Part shown: piece by piece, positions 1 to 5,279 of the stretch
Numbering within the stretch: position 1 is the stretch's first letter
Layout: every line of letters begins with the position of its first letter
Assembly (NCBI GenBank): GCA_964353405.1
Contig: CAYGWJ010000329.1
Coordinates: 1-5,389 of the forward strand
Origin: JBGLNJ01 sp964353405
GTDB taxonomy: Bacteria > Chloroflexota > Anaerolineae > Fen-1058
Reading direction: 5' to 3'
Length of the DNA stretch: 5,389 nucleotides
Made by a program: the position numbers and the translations under genes
Notes under the pieces: model-generated
Databases searched by the model: none
Told to the model about the DNA's origin: nothing
Seen by the model: only the letters and a program-made list of their open reading frames with translations

Positions 1-516
1 GTCGCACCGGAAGCCATCCACTCCGAACCTGGCCCAGCCTTGCAGTGTCTCGATCAGATAAGCAGATAAACCGTCGTTGGGATGCTTGAGGTCAATGACG
101 TCGCTCCACTCGGGGACGGTCGTCACCGGCACACCGCGCTCGTCCTGGTGAAACCACTCGGGATGCTCACGCACCAGCGTCGAGTCGTGCGCCGTGTGGT
201 TGTAGACCACGTCCATCATCACCTTGAGCCCCAACTCGTGCGCGCGCTCGATCAGGCGGGCCAGGCCGGCCTTGGTTCCGTGTTCGGGATTGACCTCGCG
301 ATAGTCGGCAATTGAATACGGGCAGCCCAGGCTGCCTTTCTTGTCGAGTTGGCCGATGGGGTGAATCGGCATGAACCAGATCACATCCACGCCCATCGAG
401 CGGATGCGGGGCAAGTCCGCTTCTACGTCGGCAAACGTGCCATGCGGACCGTGATTGCGGACATAGATTTCATACAGCACCAGGTTGCGGTAATCTAGCG
501 GCGTATCGTGGGCCAT
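1..516 (-). CDS. GH13 alpha-amylase-family glycoside hydrolase, N-terminal part (cut by window edge)
   Basis: The first 172 codons read without interruption to the window edge; the rest lies outside. Seen directly: the opening NLVLYEIYVRNHGPHGTF segment typical of the start of the GH13 (beta/alpha)8 barrel; the beta-2 region GVDVIWFMPIHP (42-53); a CPYSIADYREVNPEHGT substrate-site segment (65-81); conserved region I DVVYNH (102-107); and region II GFRCD (168-172). The last visible residue, D172, is the expected catalytic nucleophile, with R170 as its usual partner. The acid/base Glu and transition-state Asp regions are outside the window. There is no signal peptide, so it should act in the cytoplasm on imported alpha-glucan oligosaccharides. 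The ATG is preceded by GGGGAG at 6 nt, which supports the start. It follows the permease gene by 88 nt on the same strand. The exact specificity (alpha-amylase, maltodextrin glucosidase, cyclomaltodextrinase or trehalose-forming type) cannot be decided from this part. Confidence 0.94.
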   Translation of the reverse strand, partial: MAHDTPLDYRNLVLYEIYVRNHGPHGTFADVEADLPRIRSMGVDVIWFMPIHPIGQLDKKGSLGCPYSIADYREVNPEHGTKAGLARLIERAHELGLKVMMDVVYNHTAHDSTLVREHPEWFHQDERGVPVTTVPEWSDVIDLKHPNDGLSAYLIETLQGWARFGVDGFRCD

Positions 517-538
517 GTTCTACTCCCCTACACACATC

Positions 539-575
539 GAGCCGCCGACCGTACCTCGACGGCTCTCGGCGGCTC
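539..575 (-). other. Intergenic RNA hairpin between second permease and GH13 gene
   Basis: A perfect 10-bp inverted repeat (539-548 with 566-575, GAGCCGCCGA/TCGGCGGCTC) is extended by an inner 4-bp stem (549-552 with 559-562, CCGT/ACGG), leaving a 6-nt loop and a 3-nt bulge. On the minus-strand transcript it falls after the permease stop codon and 22 nt before the GH13 start. No U-tract follows in that direction, so it does not look like an intrinsic terminator. A role in protecting the upstream mRNA or tuning expression of the enzyme is inference. Confidence 0.7.
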
Positions 576-577
576 TT

Positions 578-604
578 AATTTGAGATTTGAAATTTGAGA
601 TTTG
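578..604. repeat. AT-rich tandem repeat, 14-nt unit, about 1.9 copies
   Basis: The 13-mer AATTTGAGATTTG occurs at 578-590 and again at 592-604 with one A between them, giving a 14-nt period. It abuts the stop codon of the second permease gene (605-607) and is much richer in A+T than its surroundings. From memory, similar runs of this kind occur as short dispersed intergenic repeats in several environmental bacterial genomes. Only this copy can be seen here. Confidence 0.75.
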
Positions 605-1501
605 TTAGCCCTTCACACTTCCCAGCGTCAGGCCGGAGACCAGCCACTTGGACGAGTACAGGAACAGCGCCAGCACCGGGATCGTGATCATCAACGCGCC
701 GGCGGCATACATGCCCCACTCTGTTTGAAACTGGCCCTGCAAGGCGTTGAGGCCCAGCGGCCAGGTTAACAACTCGGGCTTGGTGAGGATGCGGTAGGCC
801 ACGATGAACTCGGACCAGGCCGCCATAAAGTTGTTCAGGAACACCACCGCCAGCGCCGGCGTCGAGAGCGGCAAGATGATGCGCCAAAAAGTCTCCAGGC
901 GTGAGCAGCCATCAATCAACGCCGCTTCTTCCAGGTCGAATGGCACGGTGTCATAGTAGCCCTTGAGAATCCAGATGCTGAACGGCACCGCTGTCACCGA
1001 GTAAGCCAGCACGAGGCCCCTGAAAGAGTTAGTCCATCCCAAACGTGCCAGCATCAAGTAGATTGGAATGAGCAGCATACCGGCGGGAATGGCCTGCGAG
1101 GTCAACAGGAACACCAGCGCCGCAGCACGGCCAGGAAACTTCCAACGCGAAAAGGCATACGCGCCCGTCGCGGAAAGCGCCAACCCGATGAGCGCTACCG
1201 AGATGGTGATCACCAGGCTGTTGAGAACCCATTGGAGGAAATCTTTGTTCCCGAACAGCTTGATATAGTTGATTGGCGAAGCGTCCTTGGGGATGATGGT
1301 GAATGGATCAACGAACGACTTGCTGACCGGCCCCAAGCTGAGCGTAAAGATGCGGACGAGCGGGTACACGGCGACGACGCAGGCCAGGATCAGAAATAGA
1401 TGGATGAGCAGTTGCGCGAACGGGCTGTCCCCGCGCGCACGGTAAAAGAACCACCGGACAAAGCTGGTGGATTTGTCTTTGGATTGAATAGAGGCGCTCA
1501 T
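605..1501 (-). CDS. malG: MalG-type carbohydrate ABC transporter permease
   Basis: This 298-residue inner-membrane protein is one half of the translocation pore of a binding-protein-dependent sugar importer. Seen: a hydrophilic N-terminus; a first membrane helix near 30-55; further hydrophobic segments near 92-116, 126-152, 161-180, 215-232 and 267-288; and the EAA loop that docks the ATPase, with EAA at 192-194, DG at 197-198 and ILPLSTP at 209-215. The C-terminus GLTLGSVKG (290-298) is the MalG-family ending, close to GLTAGGVKG. Length is normal for MalG. Its ATG overlaps the stop of the preceding permease gene (ATGA, 1498-1501), which implies translational coupling, and AAAGGAG lies about 10 nt upstream. 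The partner is the 1498-2604 permease. The family assignment is strong; maltodextrin as substrate is inferred from the family and the adjacent GH13 gene. Confidence 0.96.
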   Translation of the reverse strand: MSASIQSKDKSTSFVRWFFYRARGDSPFAQLLIHLFLILACVVAVYPLVRIFTLSLGPVSKSFVDPFTIIPKDASPINYIKLFGNKDFLQWVLNSLVITISVALIGLALSATGAYAFSRWKFPGRAAALVFLLTSQAIPAGMLLIPIYLMLARLGWTNSFRGLVLAYSVTAVPFSIWILKGYYDTVPFDLEEAALIDGCSRLETFWRIILPLSTPALAVVFLNNFMAAWSEFIVAYRILTKPELLTWPLGLNALQGQFQTEWGMYAAGALMITIPVLALFLYSSKWLVSGLTLGSVKG

Positions 1502-2604
1502 GCTTCCGTTACTCCTTTCAACGCTCCACTGGTGCGCAGCCAGGCATACGCAATGAACGACAGAATCACAAAGATCACGATCGAGAACATGGCGCCAAAG
1601 CCGTACTTGCTATAGCCAAAGGCCGCCGTGTAGAGCGCCGTGACCAGAATATCCACCTTTTCGGTGATCCCAGCGCCCTGGCTCATCAGGAAGATGATGG
1701 TCAAATTGTTGAACGTCCAGATGGTTCCCAGCGTGATCGCCGGCCCCAACACGGGTTGCAGCAGAGGCAAGGTGATGGTGCGGAACTGCTGCCACCAACT
1801 CGCGCCATCCATCTCGGCTGCCTCAAAGTACTCGCCGGCGATACTTTGCAAGCCGCCCAGGATAATGACCGTCATGAAGGGAATGCCGAGCCAGATGTTG
1901 ACCAGGCACACCATGACAAAGCCCCAGATCGGATCGGACAGCCATTGAGGGCCTTGAATCCCGATTTTGGCGAGCATGATGTTGACAAAGCCAAACTGCG
2001 CGTGAAACTCGCCCCTCCACACCAGGGCGACCACCACCTGCGGAATGGCCCAGGGAATGATCAGCAAGGTGCGGTACACGCCGCGCACATCAAGGCCAAA
2101 GATCTTGAGCTGCCGGTTCAAGAGCAGCGCCAGAATCATCCCGCCCGAAACGTGAAAGACCAGGTTGATCACGGTCCACAAGATCGTCCGGGCAAAGATG
2201 ATCCAGAAGGTGGATTCGGGGGTGTTGAGCAGCGGCTGCGTGAACACCTTCTGGAGGTTGCTTAGCCCATACTGGAGTGTAAAGAGGGTGCCAAAGCTGC
2301 CGAGGCCCCAGTCTTTGTACTTGAGGAAAGTGTTCAGTTTCCAATCGGAGAACGCGATGATGATGTTGTAGATCAGCGGCCAGCCCAGAAACACAGCCAG
2401 CCCGAGCGCCGAAGGGGCCAACAAGGTGTAAGGCAGCGCGTGCTTGGATTTGAACACCCTGTCCAGAATGAAATACACCAACACTTCCAGGAGGACAGCC
2501 CCGACAACGATCAAAAAGATGACCGGCAAAAGCTCTTGCATGCTTTTGCCAAAGGCCGGCAATGCCTTTTGAAAGCCTTGGACGATCGCATTGAGCAAAT
2601 CCAT
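1498..2604 (-). CDS. malF: MalF-type sugar ABC transporter permease with an extra N-terminal helix
   Basis: This 368-residue inner-membrane permease pairs with the MalG-type protein to form the import channel. The chosen start is ATG 2602-2604, with AGGAG 8 nt upstream. The frame stays open upstream to a GTG at 2646, but that codon lies in the loop of a hairpin and has no good ribosome site. Seen: an N-terminal segment with a membrane helix at about 25-48; the usual first helix from PYTLLAPSALG (58 onward) to the FSDW segment (85-88); an extracytoplasmic stretch to about 132; helices near 133-163, 179-197, 227-250, 285-307 and 337-355; and the ATPase-docking loop EYFEAAEMDGA (258-268) followed by ITLPLLQP (277-284). 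TFNNLTIIF (297-305) and the VDILVTALYTAAF segment (317-329) resemble MalF closely. Common short sugar permeases are near 290-300 residues, so the first 55 residues are an addition, as in the MalF branch. Confidence 0.96.
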   Translation of the reverse strand: MDLLNAIVQGFQKALPAFGKSMQELLPVIFLIVVGAVLLEVLVYFILDRVFKSKHALPYTLLAPSALGLAVFLGWPLIYNIIIAFSDWKLNTFLKYKDWGLGSFGTLFTLQYGLSNLQKVFTQPLLNTPESTFWIIFARTILWTVINLVFHVSGGMILALLLNRQLKIFGLDVRGVYRTLLIIPWAIPQVVVALVWRGEFHAQFGFVNIMLAKIGIQGPQWLSDPIWGFVMVCLVNIWLGIPFMTVIILGGLQSIAGEYFEAAEMDGASWWQQFRTITLPLLQPVLGPAITLGTIWTFNNLTIIFLMSQGAGITEKVDILVTALYTAAFGYSKYGFGAMFSIVIFVILSFIAYAWLRTSGALKGVTEA

Positions 2605-2612
2605 GCTGGCAT

Positions 2613-2617
2613 CTCCT
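2613..2617 (-). promoter_or_regulatory. Ribosome binding site that fixes the MalF-type start
   Basis: On the minus strand AGGAG lies 8 nt before ATG 2602-2604, a near-ideal Shine-Dalgarno arrangement. This favours the 368-residue protein over a form 14 codons longer starting at the GTG at 2646. Confidence 0.8.
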
Positions 2618-2621
2618 CTGA

Positions 2622-2659
2622 CCCTTCCGCAGGTCACTGGCGACACACCCGCGGAAGGG
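2622..2659 (-). other. Hairpin just upstream of the MalF-type ribosome binding site
   Basis: A perfect 9-bp inverted repeat (2622-2630 CCCTTCCGC with 2651-2659 GCGGAAGGG) encloses a 20-nt loop. On the minus-strand transcript it comes after the terminator-like hairpin and ends 4 nt before the AGGAG of the permease gene. It has no U-tract. It could block 3'-5' decay, help set reinitiation, or tune permease translation; the sequence does not choose between these. Confidence 0.65.
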
Positions 2660-2662
2660 GCG

Positions 2663-2698
2663 ATTAGAAAACTCCCGCAGGAAAAAGCCCTGCGGGAG
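2663..2698 (-). terminator. Intrinsic terminator-like hairpin, probably a partial attenuator after the binding-protein gene
   Basis: On the minus strand a perfect 10-bp G+C-rich stem (CTCCCGCAGG at 2698-2689 with CCTGCGGGAG at 2681-2672) has a 7-nt loop and is followed directly by TTTTCTAAT (2671-2663). It begins 12 nt after the binding-protein stop codon. The short U-tract suggests incomplete termination, and the permease genes continue on the same strand with no clear promoter of their own. Partial termination here would leave the binding protein in excess over the permeases, as is common in such operons. Confidence 0.8.
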
Positions 2699-2710
2699 AC
2701 GGGGAAGATG

Positions 2711-3997
2711 TTACTTTAGCTCAACCACGCACTTGTCGGCGGCCGTTTGCATTGCGGCAGCCGCGTCGGCGGGCGTCATCTTGTTGGCCATGACGGCTTC
2801 CAAGTTCGGGCGCATGGCGTCCCAGACGCAGCGCATCTCGGCCTGCGGCGGCATGCCGGTGCCGTTCGCCAGGTCAGCCGAAGACCCCTTGAGGATCGGG
2901 TCGTCGGTGATCAGCTTGTCGCTGTAGAGCTTGGCAACCGAGGGCAAGCGCTTGTCGCTCTTGACCCAGCCGAGCTGCACGTCGTCGGAGATAAAGTAGT
3001 TGACCAGCTTCTTGACGGCCTCGAGCTGGGCGCCCTTGAGGCTGACCGGGAACATGAGGTACGTGCCGGCGGTGTACGGCTTGGGCCAGTCGGCGCCCTT
3101 GAGCTGCGGGATCGGGGCCGTGCCCAGGTCAATCGTCTTGGTGGCGGTGACCGTCGTATAGTCGCCCAGCGACCAGTCGCCATTGATGATCATGGCTGCC
3201 TTGCCGTCCTTGAACAGCGTGTCGGCGCAGCCATAGTCGCATTCCTTCGGAACGATCTGATCCTTGAACTTGAGGTCCTGGACGAATTGCAGCGTCTTTT
3301 TCATCGCGTCGGTGTTGAGCGTAGGCTTTTTGCCGGTGTCATCAAAGACCTTGCCGCCAAAGCCGCCCAGCCACGGCACCAGCCAGAACGGTTCGTTCAG
3401 GTTATAGGCAAAGCCTTGCTTGCCACTCGCAGCCAGGTCTTTGGATATCTTGATCAGTTCGTCGGTATCCTTGGGCGGCTCCTTGACCATATTCTTGTTG
3501 TACAGCAACATCAGGTTGTTGCCATACGAAAGCGGAATGCCCCAGGCCTTGCCATCCAGCTTGACGGCTTCGAGCGCGCCGGGCATGAACGTCTTGAGAT
3601 CCCAGCCCAGGCCATCCACCGGCTGAATCAGTCCGGCCTTGGTGAATGGGCCAGCATGGTCATTGACGGTCCACAGCAGGTCGGGGCCTTGATTGGCCAG
3701 CATCGAAGTCTGGAAATTCTCGCGCAATTTCTCGACGTCATAGTTGGCGACTTCGACGGTGATGCCAGGATTCTTGGACTGGAAATCCGCGACGAGGCCC
3801 TTCACCTTATCGAGTTGATTACCACCTTCCTTCGTCCACAGCGTGAGCTTGACGGGCGCCGGAGCCTGGGTCGGTGCTGGAGCTTGAGTCGCAGCAGGAG
3901 CTTGAGCGGGCGCGGGAGTGGCGGCGGGCGCGCAAGCTGCTAGCAGCATGCTGGCGAGCACGATAACGGACAATAGAGCGAACAGGTTCTTTTTCAT
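2711..3997 (-). CDS. malE: MalE-type sugar-binding lipoprotein of an ABC importer
   Basis: This 428-residue extracytoplasmic protein captures the sugar and delivers it to the permease pair. Seen: a lipoprotein signal peptide MKKNLFALLSVIVLASM with lipobox LAAC (19-22), so C22 should be lipidated; an Ala/Pro/Thr/Gln linker (23-48); and then a family 1 solute-binding fold starting KLTLWTKEGG (50-59). MalE-like landmarks are ANQGPDLLW (101-109), AWGIPLSYGNNLMLLYNKNM (151-170), the FKDGKAAMIINGDWS segment (262-276), and a C-terminal segment from MPPQAEM (382) through RCVWDAMRPN with the final helix. Four mature-domain cysteines (253, 257, 390, 423) could form disulfides. ATG 3995-3997 is preceded by GGAG at 10 nt within a small hairpin. 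The gene has its own candidate promoter and is followed by a terminator-like hairpin. The substrate is probably maltodextrin, inferred from family resemblance and the GH13 neighbour. Confidence 0.96.
   Translation of the reverse strand: MKKNLFALLSVIVLASMLLAACAPAATPAPAQAPAATQAPAPTQAPAPVKLTLWTKEGGNQLDKVKGLVADFQSKNPGITVEVANYDVEKLRENFQTSMLANQGPDLLWTVNDHAGPFTKAGLIQPVDGLGWDLKTFMPGALEAVKLDGKAWGIPLSYGNNLMLLYNKNMVKEPPKDTDELIKISKDLAASGKQGFAYNLNEPFWLVPWLGGFGGKVFDDTGKKPTLNTDAMKKTLQFVQDLKFKDQIVPKECDYGCADTLFKDGKAAMIINGDWSLGDYTTVTATKTIDLGTAPIPQLKGADWPKPYTAGTYLMFPVSLKGAQLEAVKKLVNYFISDDVQLGWVKSDKRLPSVAKLYSDKLITDDPILKGSSADLANGTGMPPQAEMRCVWDAMRPNLEAVMANKMTPADAAAAMQTAADKCVVELK
3841..3931 (-). repeat. Low-complexity Ala/Pro/Thr/Gln linker coding stretch
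   Basis: This stretch codes for residues 23-52, nearly all of which up to residue 48 are A, P, T or Q with repeated QAPA-like units. At the DNA level GGAGCTTGAG occurs twice within about 25 nt on the plus strand. It tethers the binding domain to its lipid anchor. Such tracts change length easily by slippage, so linker length may differ between strains. Confidence 0.7.
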
Positions 3998-4021
3998 TTT
4001 GAGAATTCTCCTCTCCTCAAA
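3998..4021 (-). promoter_or_regulatory. Ribosome binding site of the binding-protein gene inside a small hairpin
   Basis: On the minus strand TTTGAG (4021-4016) can pair with CTCAAA (4003-3998), directly against the ATG. The 12-nt loop contains GGAG (4011-4008), 10 nt from the start codon. A second GGAG (4016-4013) partly enters the stem. The embedded palindrome GAGAATTCTC (4001-4010) offers a competing fold. The stem is only 6 bp and A/U-rich, so a regulatory effect is possible but unproven. Confidence 0.55.
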
Positions 4022-4099
4022 GGATGAATGTGAGAAATGGTGTCAGGAAACCGATGGGTGAACCTTGTCGTCGTTTTTGCGATTGTCCCTCCTTTCTAC

Positions 4100-4120
4100 G
4101 CGGGGCGGCCTTACGCCCGC
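4100..4120 (-). other. 5'-terminal leader hairpin of the transporter mRNA
   Basis: On the minus strand GCGGGCG (4120-4114) pairs with CGCCCCGC (4107-4100) with one bulged C and a 6-nt loop, giving a 7-bp, nearly all G/C stem. From the predicted promoter the transcript would start only a few nucleotides before it, so the hairpin would cap the 5' end. No U-tract follows, so it is not an intrinsic terminator of the repressor transcript. Stabilising the mRNA 5' end is a reasonable inference. Confidence 0.6.
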
Positions 4121-4129
4121 ACACGCATA

Positions 4130-4158
4130 ATCTTAGCACCGATAATTCGCCGCGTCAA
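4130..4158 (-). promoter_or_regulatory. Extended -10 promoter for the transporter operon
   Basis: On the minus strand TTGACG (4158-4153) and TAAGAT (4135-4130) are separated by exactly 17 bp, and TGC stands directly before the -10, giving the extended -10 form. The -35 overlaps the TGA stop of the repressor gene (4155-4157). Transcription would start near 4124, leaving a leader of about 125 nt before the binding-protein ATG. No copy of the 16-bp operator found upstream of the repressor is present here. The call is by pattern only. Confidence 0.6.
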
Positions 4159-5195
4159 TGGCGTGATCCGTTCGGCGGCGGCGCGGTCGAATCGCGCACG
4201 ATCAACTGGCATGGCAGGAGCTTTTTCACGGGTAGAGTCGGCTCACTGCCCAACTGCGCGATGAGGGCCTGCGCCGCCTCGGACGCCAGGTCGTGATAGG
4301 GCGCGCGGCTCGACGTGAGATGCGGATGGATCAGCGCAGCGATGGGGCTGTCGTTGCTGCCGACGACGGAGCAGTCGCGTGGAATGTCCAGCCCGGAGGC
4401 TTGAATGGCCTGCATAGCGCCGACCGCCATCAAATCATTGGCGGCAAAAACGGCGGTGGGCCGTTCCTCGCCCAAAGCCAGGAAACGCTGCATCGCTTCT
4501 GTTCCGCCATCCTGCCGGAACATCCCATAACCCACCCATCGCTCGTCGCAGGGTAGGGTGGCCTCGGCTAACGCCTGGCGATAACCTTCCAACCGGTCGA
4601 GTGTAACGACCATGTTCGGATAGCCGCCGATGAAAGCGATGCGCCGGTGGCCCAGCATGGCCAGATGCTGCACAGCCTCCCGTGTCGCCTGGCGCGCGTC
4701 CACCTCGATCCAAGAGATCGCCGGAGCATCGTCCACCGGCCGGCCCAGCAGGACAAACGGCAAATGCTCGGCCAGCAAAACGTCGGTGGTATCCACGCCC
4801 ACGCGCGAAGCCTGGACGATCATGCCGTCCACTTGTTGGGAGCGAATCAGTTGCAGAACTGCCTCAGGCTCGTGCGCCGGGTCGTCCGCGCCCGCCAGCA
4901 TCAATCGGAAGCCCTGCCGGTAGGCCACATCGGCCAGTCCCCGCACGACCTCTGGGAAAAACGAATCGAGGAAAAACTCGAGTTGAGTGTATGGGATCAC
5001 CATGCCGAGTGTGTGCACTCGGCGCGTGGTGAGTGAGCGGGCGATGGCGTTGGGGTGAAAGTTGAGTTCGTCGGCCACCGCGATCACACGTTGTCGGGTG
5101 GCCTCGCTGATCTTGGCGTTGCCGGAGAAAACGCGGGACACCGTAGATGCGTGCACGTTTGCCTTTTCAGCTACATGCTTGATGGTGACTTTCAT
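4155..5195 (-). CDS. LacI-family transcriptional regulator of the sugar locus
   Basis: This 346-residue DNA-binding repressor is of normal length for the family. Seen: an N-terminal helix-turn-helix TIKHVAEKANVHASTVSRVF (4-23) with H15-A16 in the positions that read the operator; the hinge PNAIARSL (48-55), whose Leu55 should enter the minor groove; then a periplasmic-binding-protein-like sensor domain from about 62, including RLEGYRQAL (201-209), AANDLMAVGA (251-260), VVGSNDSP (277-284) and R297. VVGSND replaces the more common VVGFDD, which may reflect the ligand. ATG 5193-5195 is preceded by GAGG at about 7 nt, a modest ribosome site. Two identical palindromic operators cover its own promoter, so autorepression is very likely. 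It lies directly upstream of the transporter genes on the same strand, which makes them the likely main targets. The effector is probably the imported sugar, but this is not shown. Confidence 0.97.
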   Translation of the reverse strand: MKVTIKHVAEKANVHASTVSRVFSGNAKISEATRQRVIAVADELNFHPNAIARSLTTRRVHTLGMVIPYTQLEFFLDSFFPEVVRGLADVAYRQGFRLMLAGADDPAHEPEAVLQLIRSQQVDGMIVQASRVGVDTTDVLLAEHLPFVLLGRPVDDAPAISWIEVDARQATREAVQHLAMLGHRRIAFIGGYPNMVVTLDRLEGYRQALAEATLPCDERWVGYGMFRQDGGTEAMQRFLALGEERPTAVFAANDLMAVGAMQAIQASGLDIPRDCSVVGSNDSPIAALIHPHLTSSRAPYHDLASEAAQALIAQLGSEPTLPVKKLLPCQLIVRDSTAPPPNGSRH

Positions 5196-5224
5196 CCGGT
5201 GTCCTCGTTATCCTCTTGCGAACT

Positions 5225-5240
5225 ATGCAATCGGTTGCAT
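5225..5240. promoter_or_regulatory. LacI-type operator O2, downstream of the repressor start site
   Basis: ATGCAATCGGTTGCAT has perfect 6-bp inverted half-sites around a 4-bp centre containing CG, the form bound by LacI-family dimers (compare the general TGCAANCGNTTGCA pattern). Relative to a predicted start at A5244 it would cover about +5 to +20, a position where a bound repressor blocks initiation or early elongation. Confidence 0.87.
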
Positions 5241-5250
5241 GTTTGATGAT

Positions 5251-5279
5251 ATTATACATGCAATCGGTTGCATTGTCAA
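5251..5279 (-). promoter_or_regulatory. Consensus sigma70-type promoter of the repressor gene
   Basis: On the minus strand TTGACA (5279-5274) and TATAAT (5256-5251) both match consensus perfectly, with the optimal 17-bp spacer. A likely start is A5244, giving a 5' leader of about 49 nt before the ATG. Such a strong promoter suggests that tight repression is needed. Read-through could also contribute to the transporter genes, because no terminator separates them from the repressor gene. Confidence 0.9.
5258..5273. promoter_or_regulatory. LacI-type operator O1, filling the promoter spacer
   Basis: This is an identical 16-bp copy of ATGCAATCGGTTGCAT in the same orientation as O2. It fills 16 of the 17 bp between the -35 and -10 hexamers, so a bound dimer would directly exclude RNA polymerase. 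The centre-to-centre distance to O2 is 33 bp, close to three helical turns, so both dimers would sit on roughly the same face of the DNA. Confidence 0.9.

Noticed and set aside
539..575. Intrinsic terminator of the permease transcript
   Set aside because: The stem is strong, but on the minus strand it is followed by GATGTGTGTAGG rather than a U-tract, and the GH13 gene continues on the same strand.
1756..2265. Plus-strand open frame of 169 codons opposite the MalF-type gene
   Set aside because: It lies antisense to a permease with intact family motifs, is rich in His, Gln and Asp, and shows no domain or credible start region.
2605..2646. Longer MalF-type protein starting at GTG 2646
   Set aside because: The GTG lies in the loop of a hairpin without a good ribosome site, while ATG 2602-2604 has AGGAG at 8 nt.
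2747..3943. Long open frame on the plus strand opposite the binding-protein gene (398 codons)
   Set aside because: It is exactly antisense to a clear lipoprotein gene. Its translation is rich in Arg, Gly, Val and Leu with no recognisable domain, and it ends in the mirror of the Ala/Pro linker. It follows from the codon use of the real gene.
4049..4055. ATCGGTT core (minus strand) as a possible operator in the transporter leader
   Set aside because: Only about 10 of 16 bases match the operator and the half-site symmetry is lost. A match this good is expected by chance in a region of this size.
4060..4095. Leader peptide after the AAAGGAGGG sequence
   Set aside because: No ATG, GTG or TTG occurs at a suitable distance on the minus strand.
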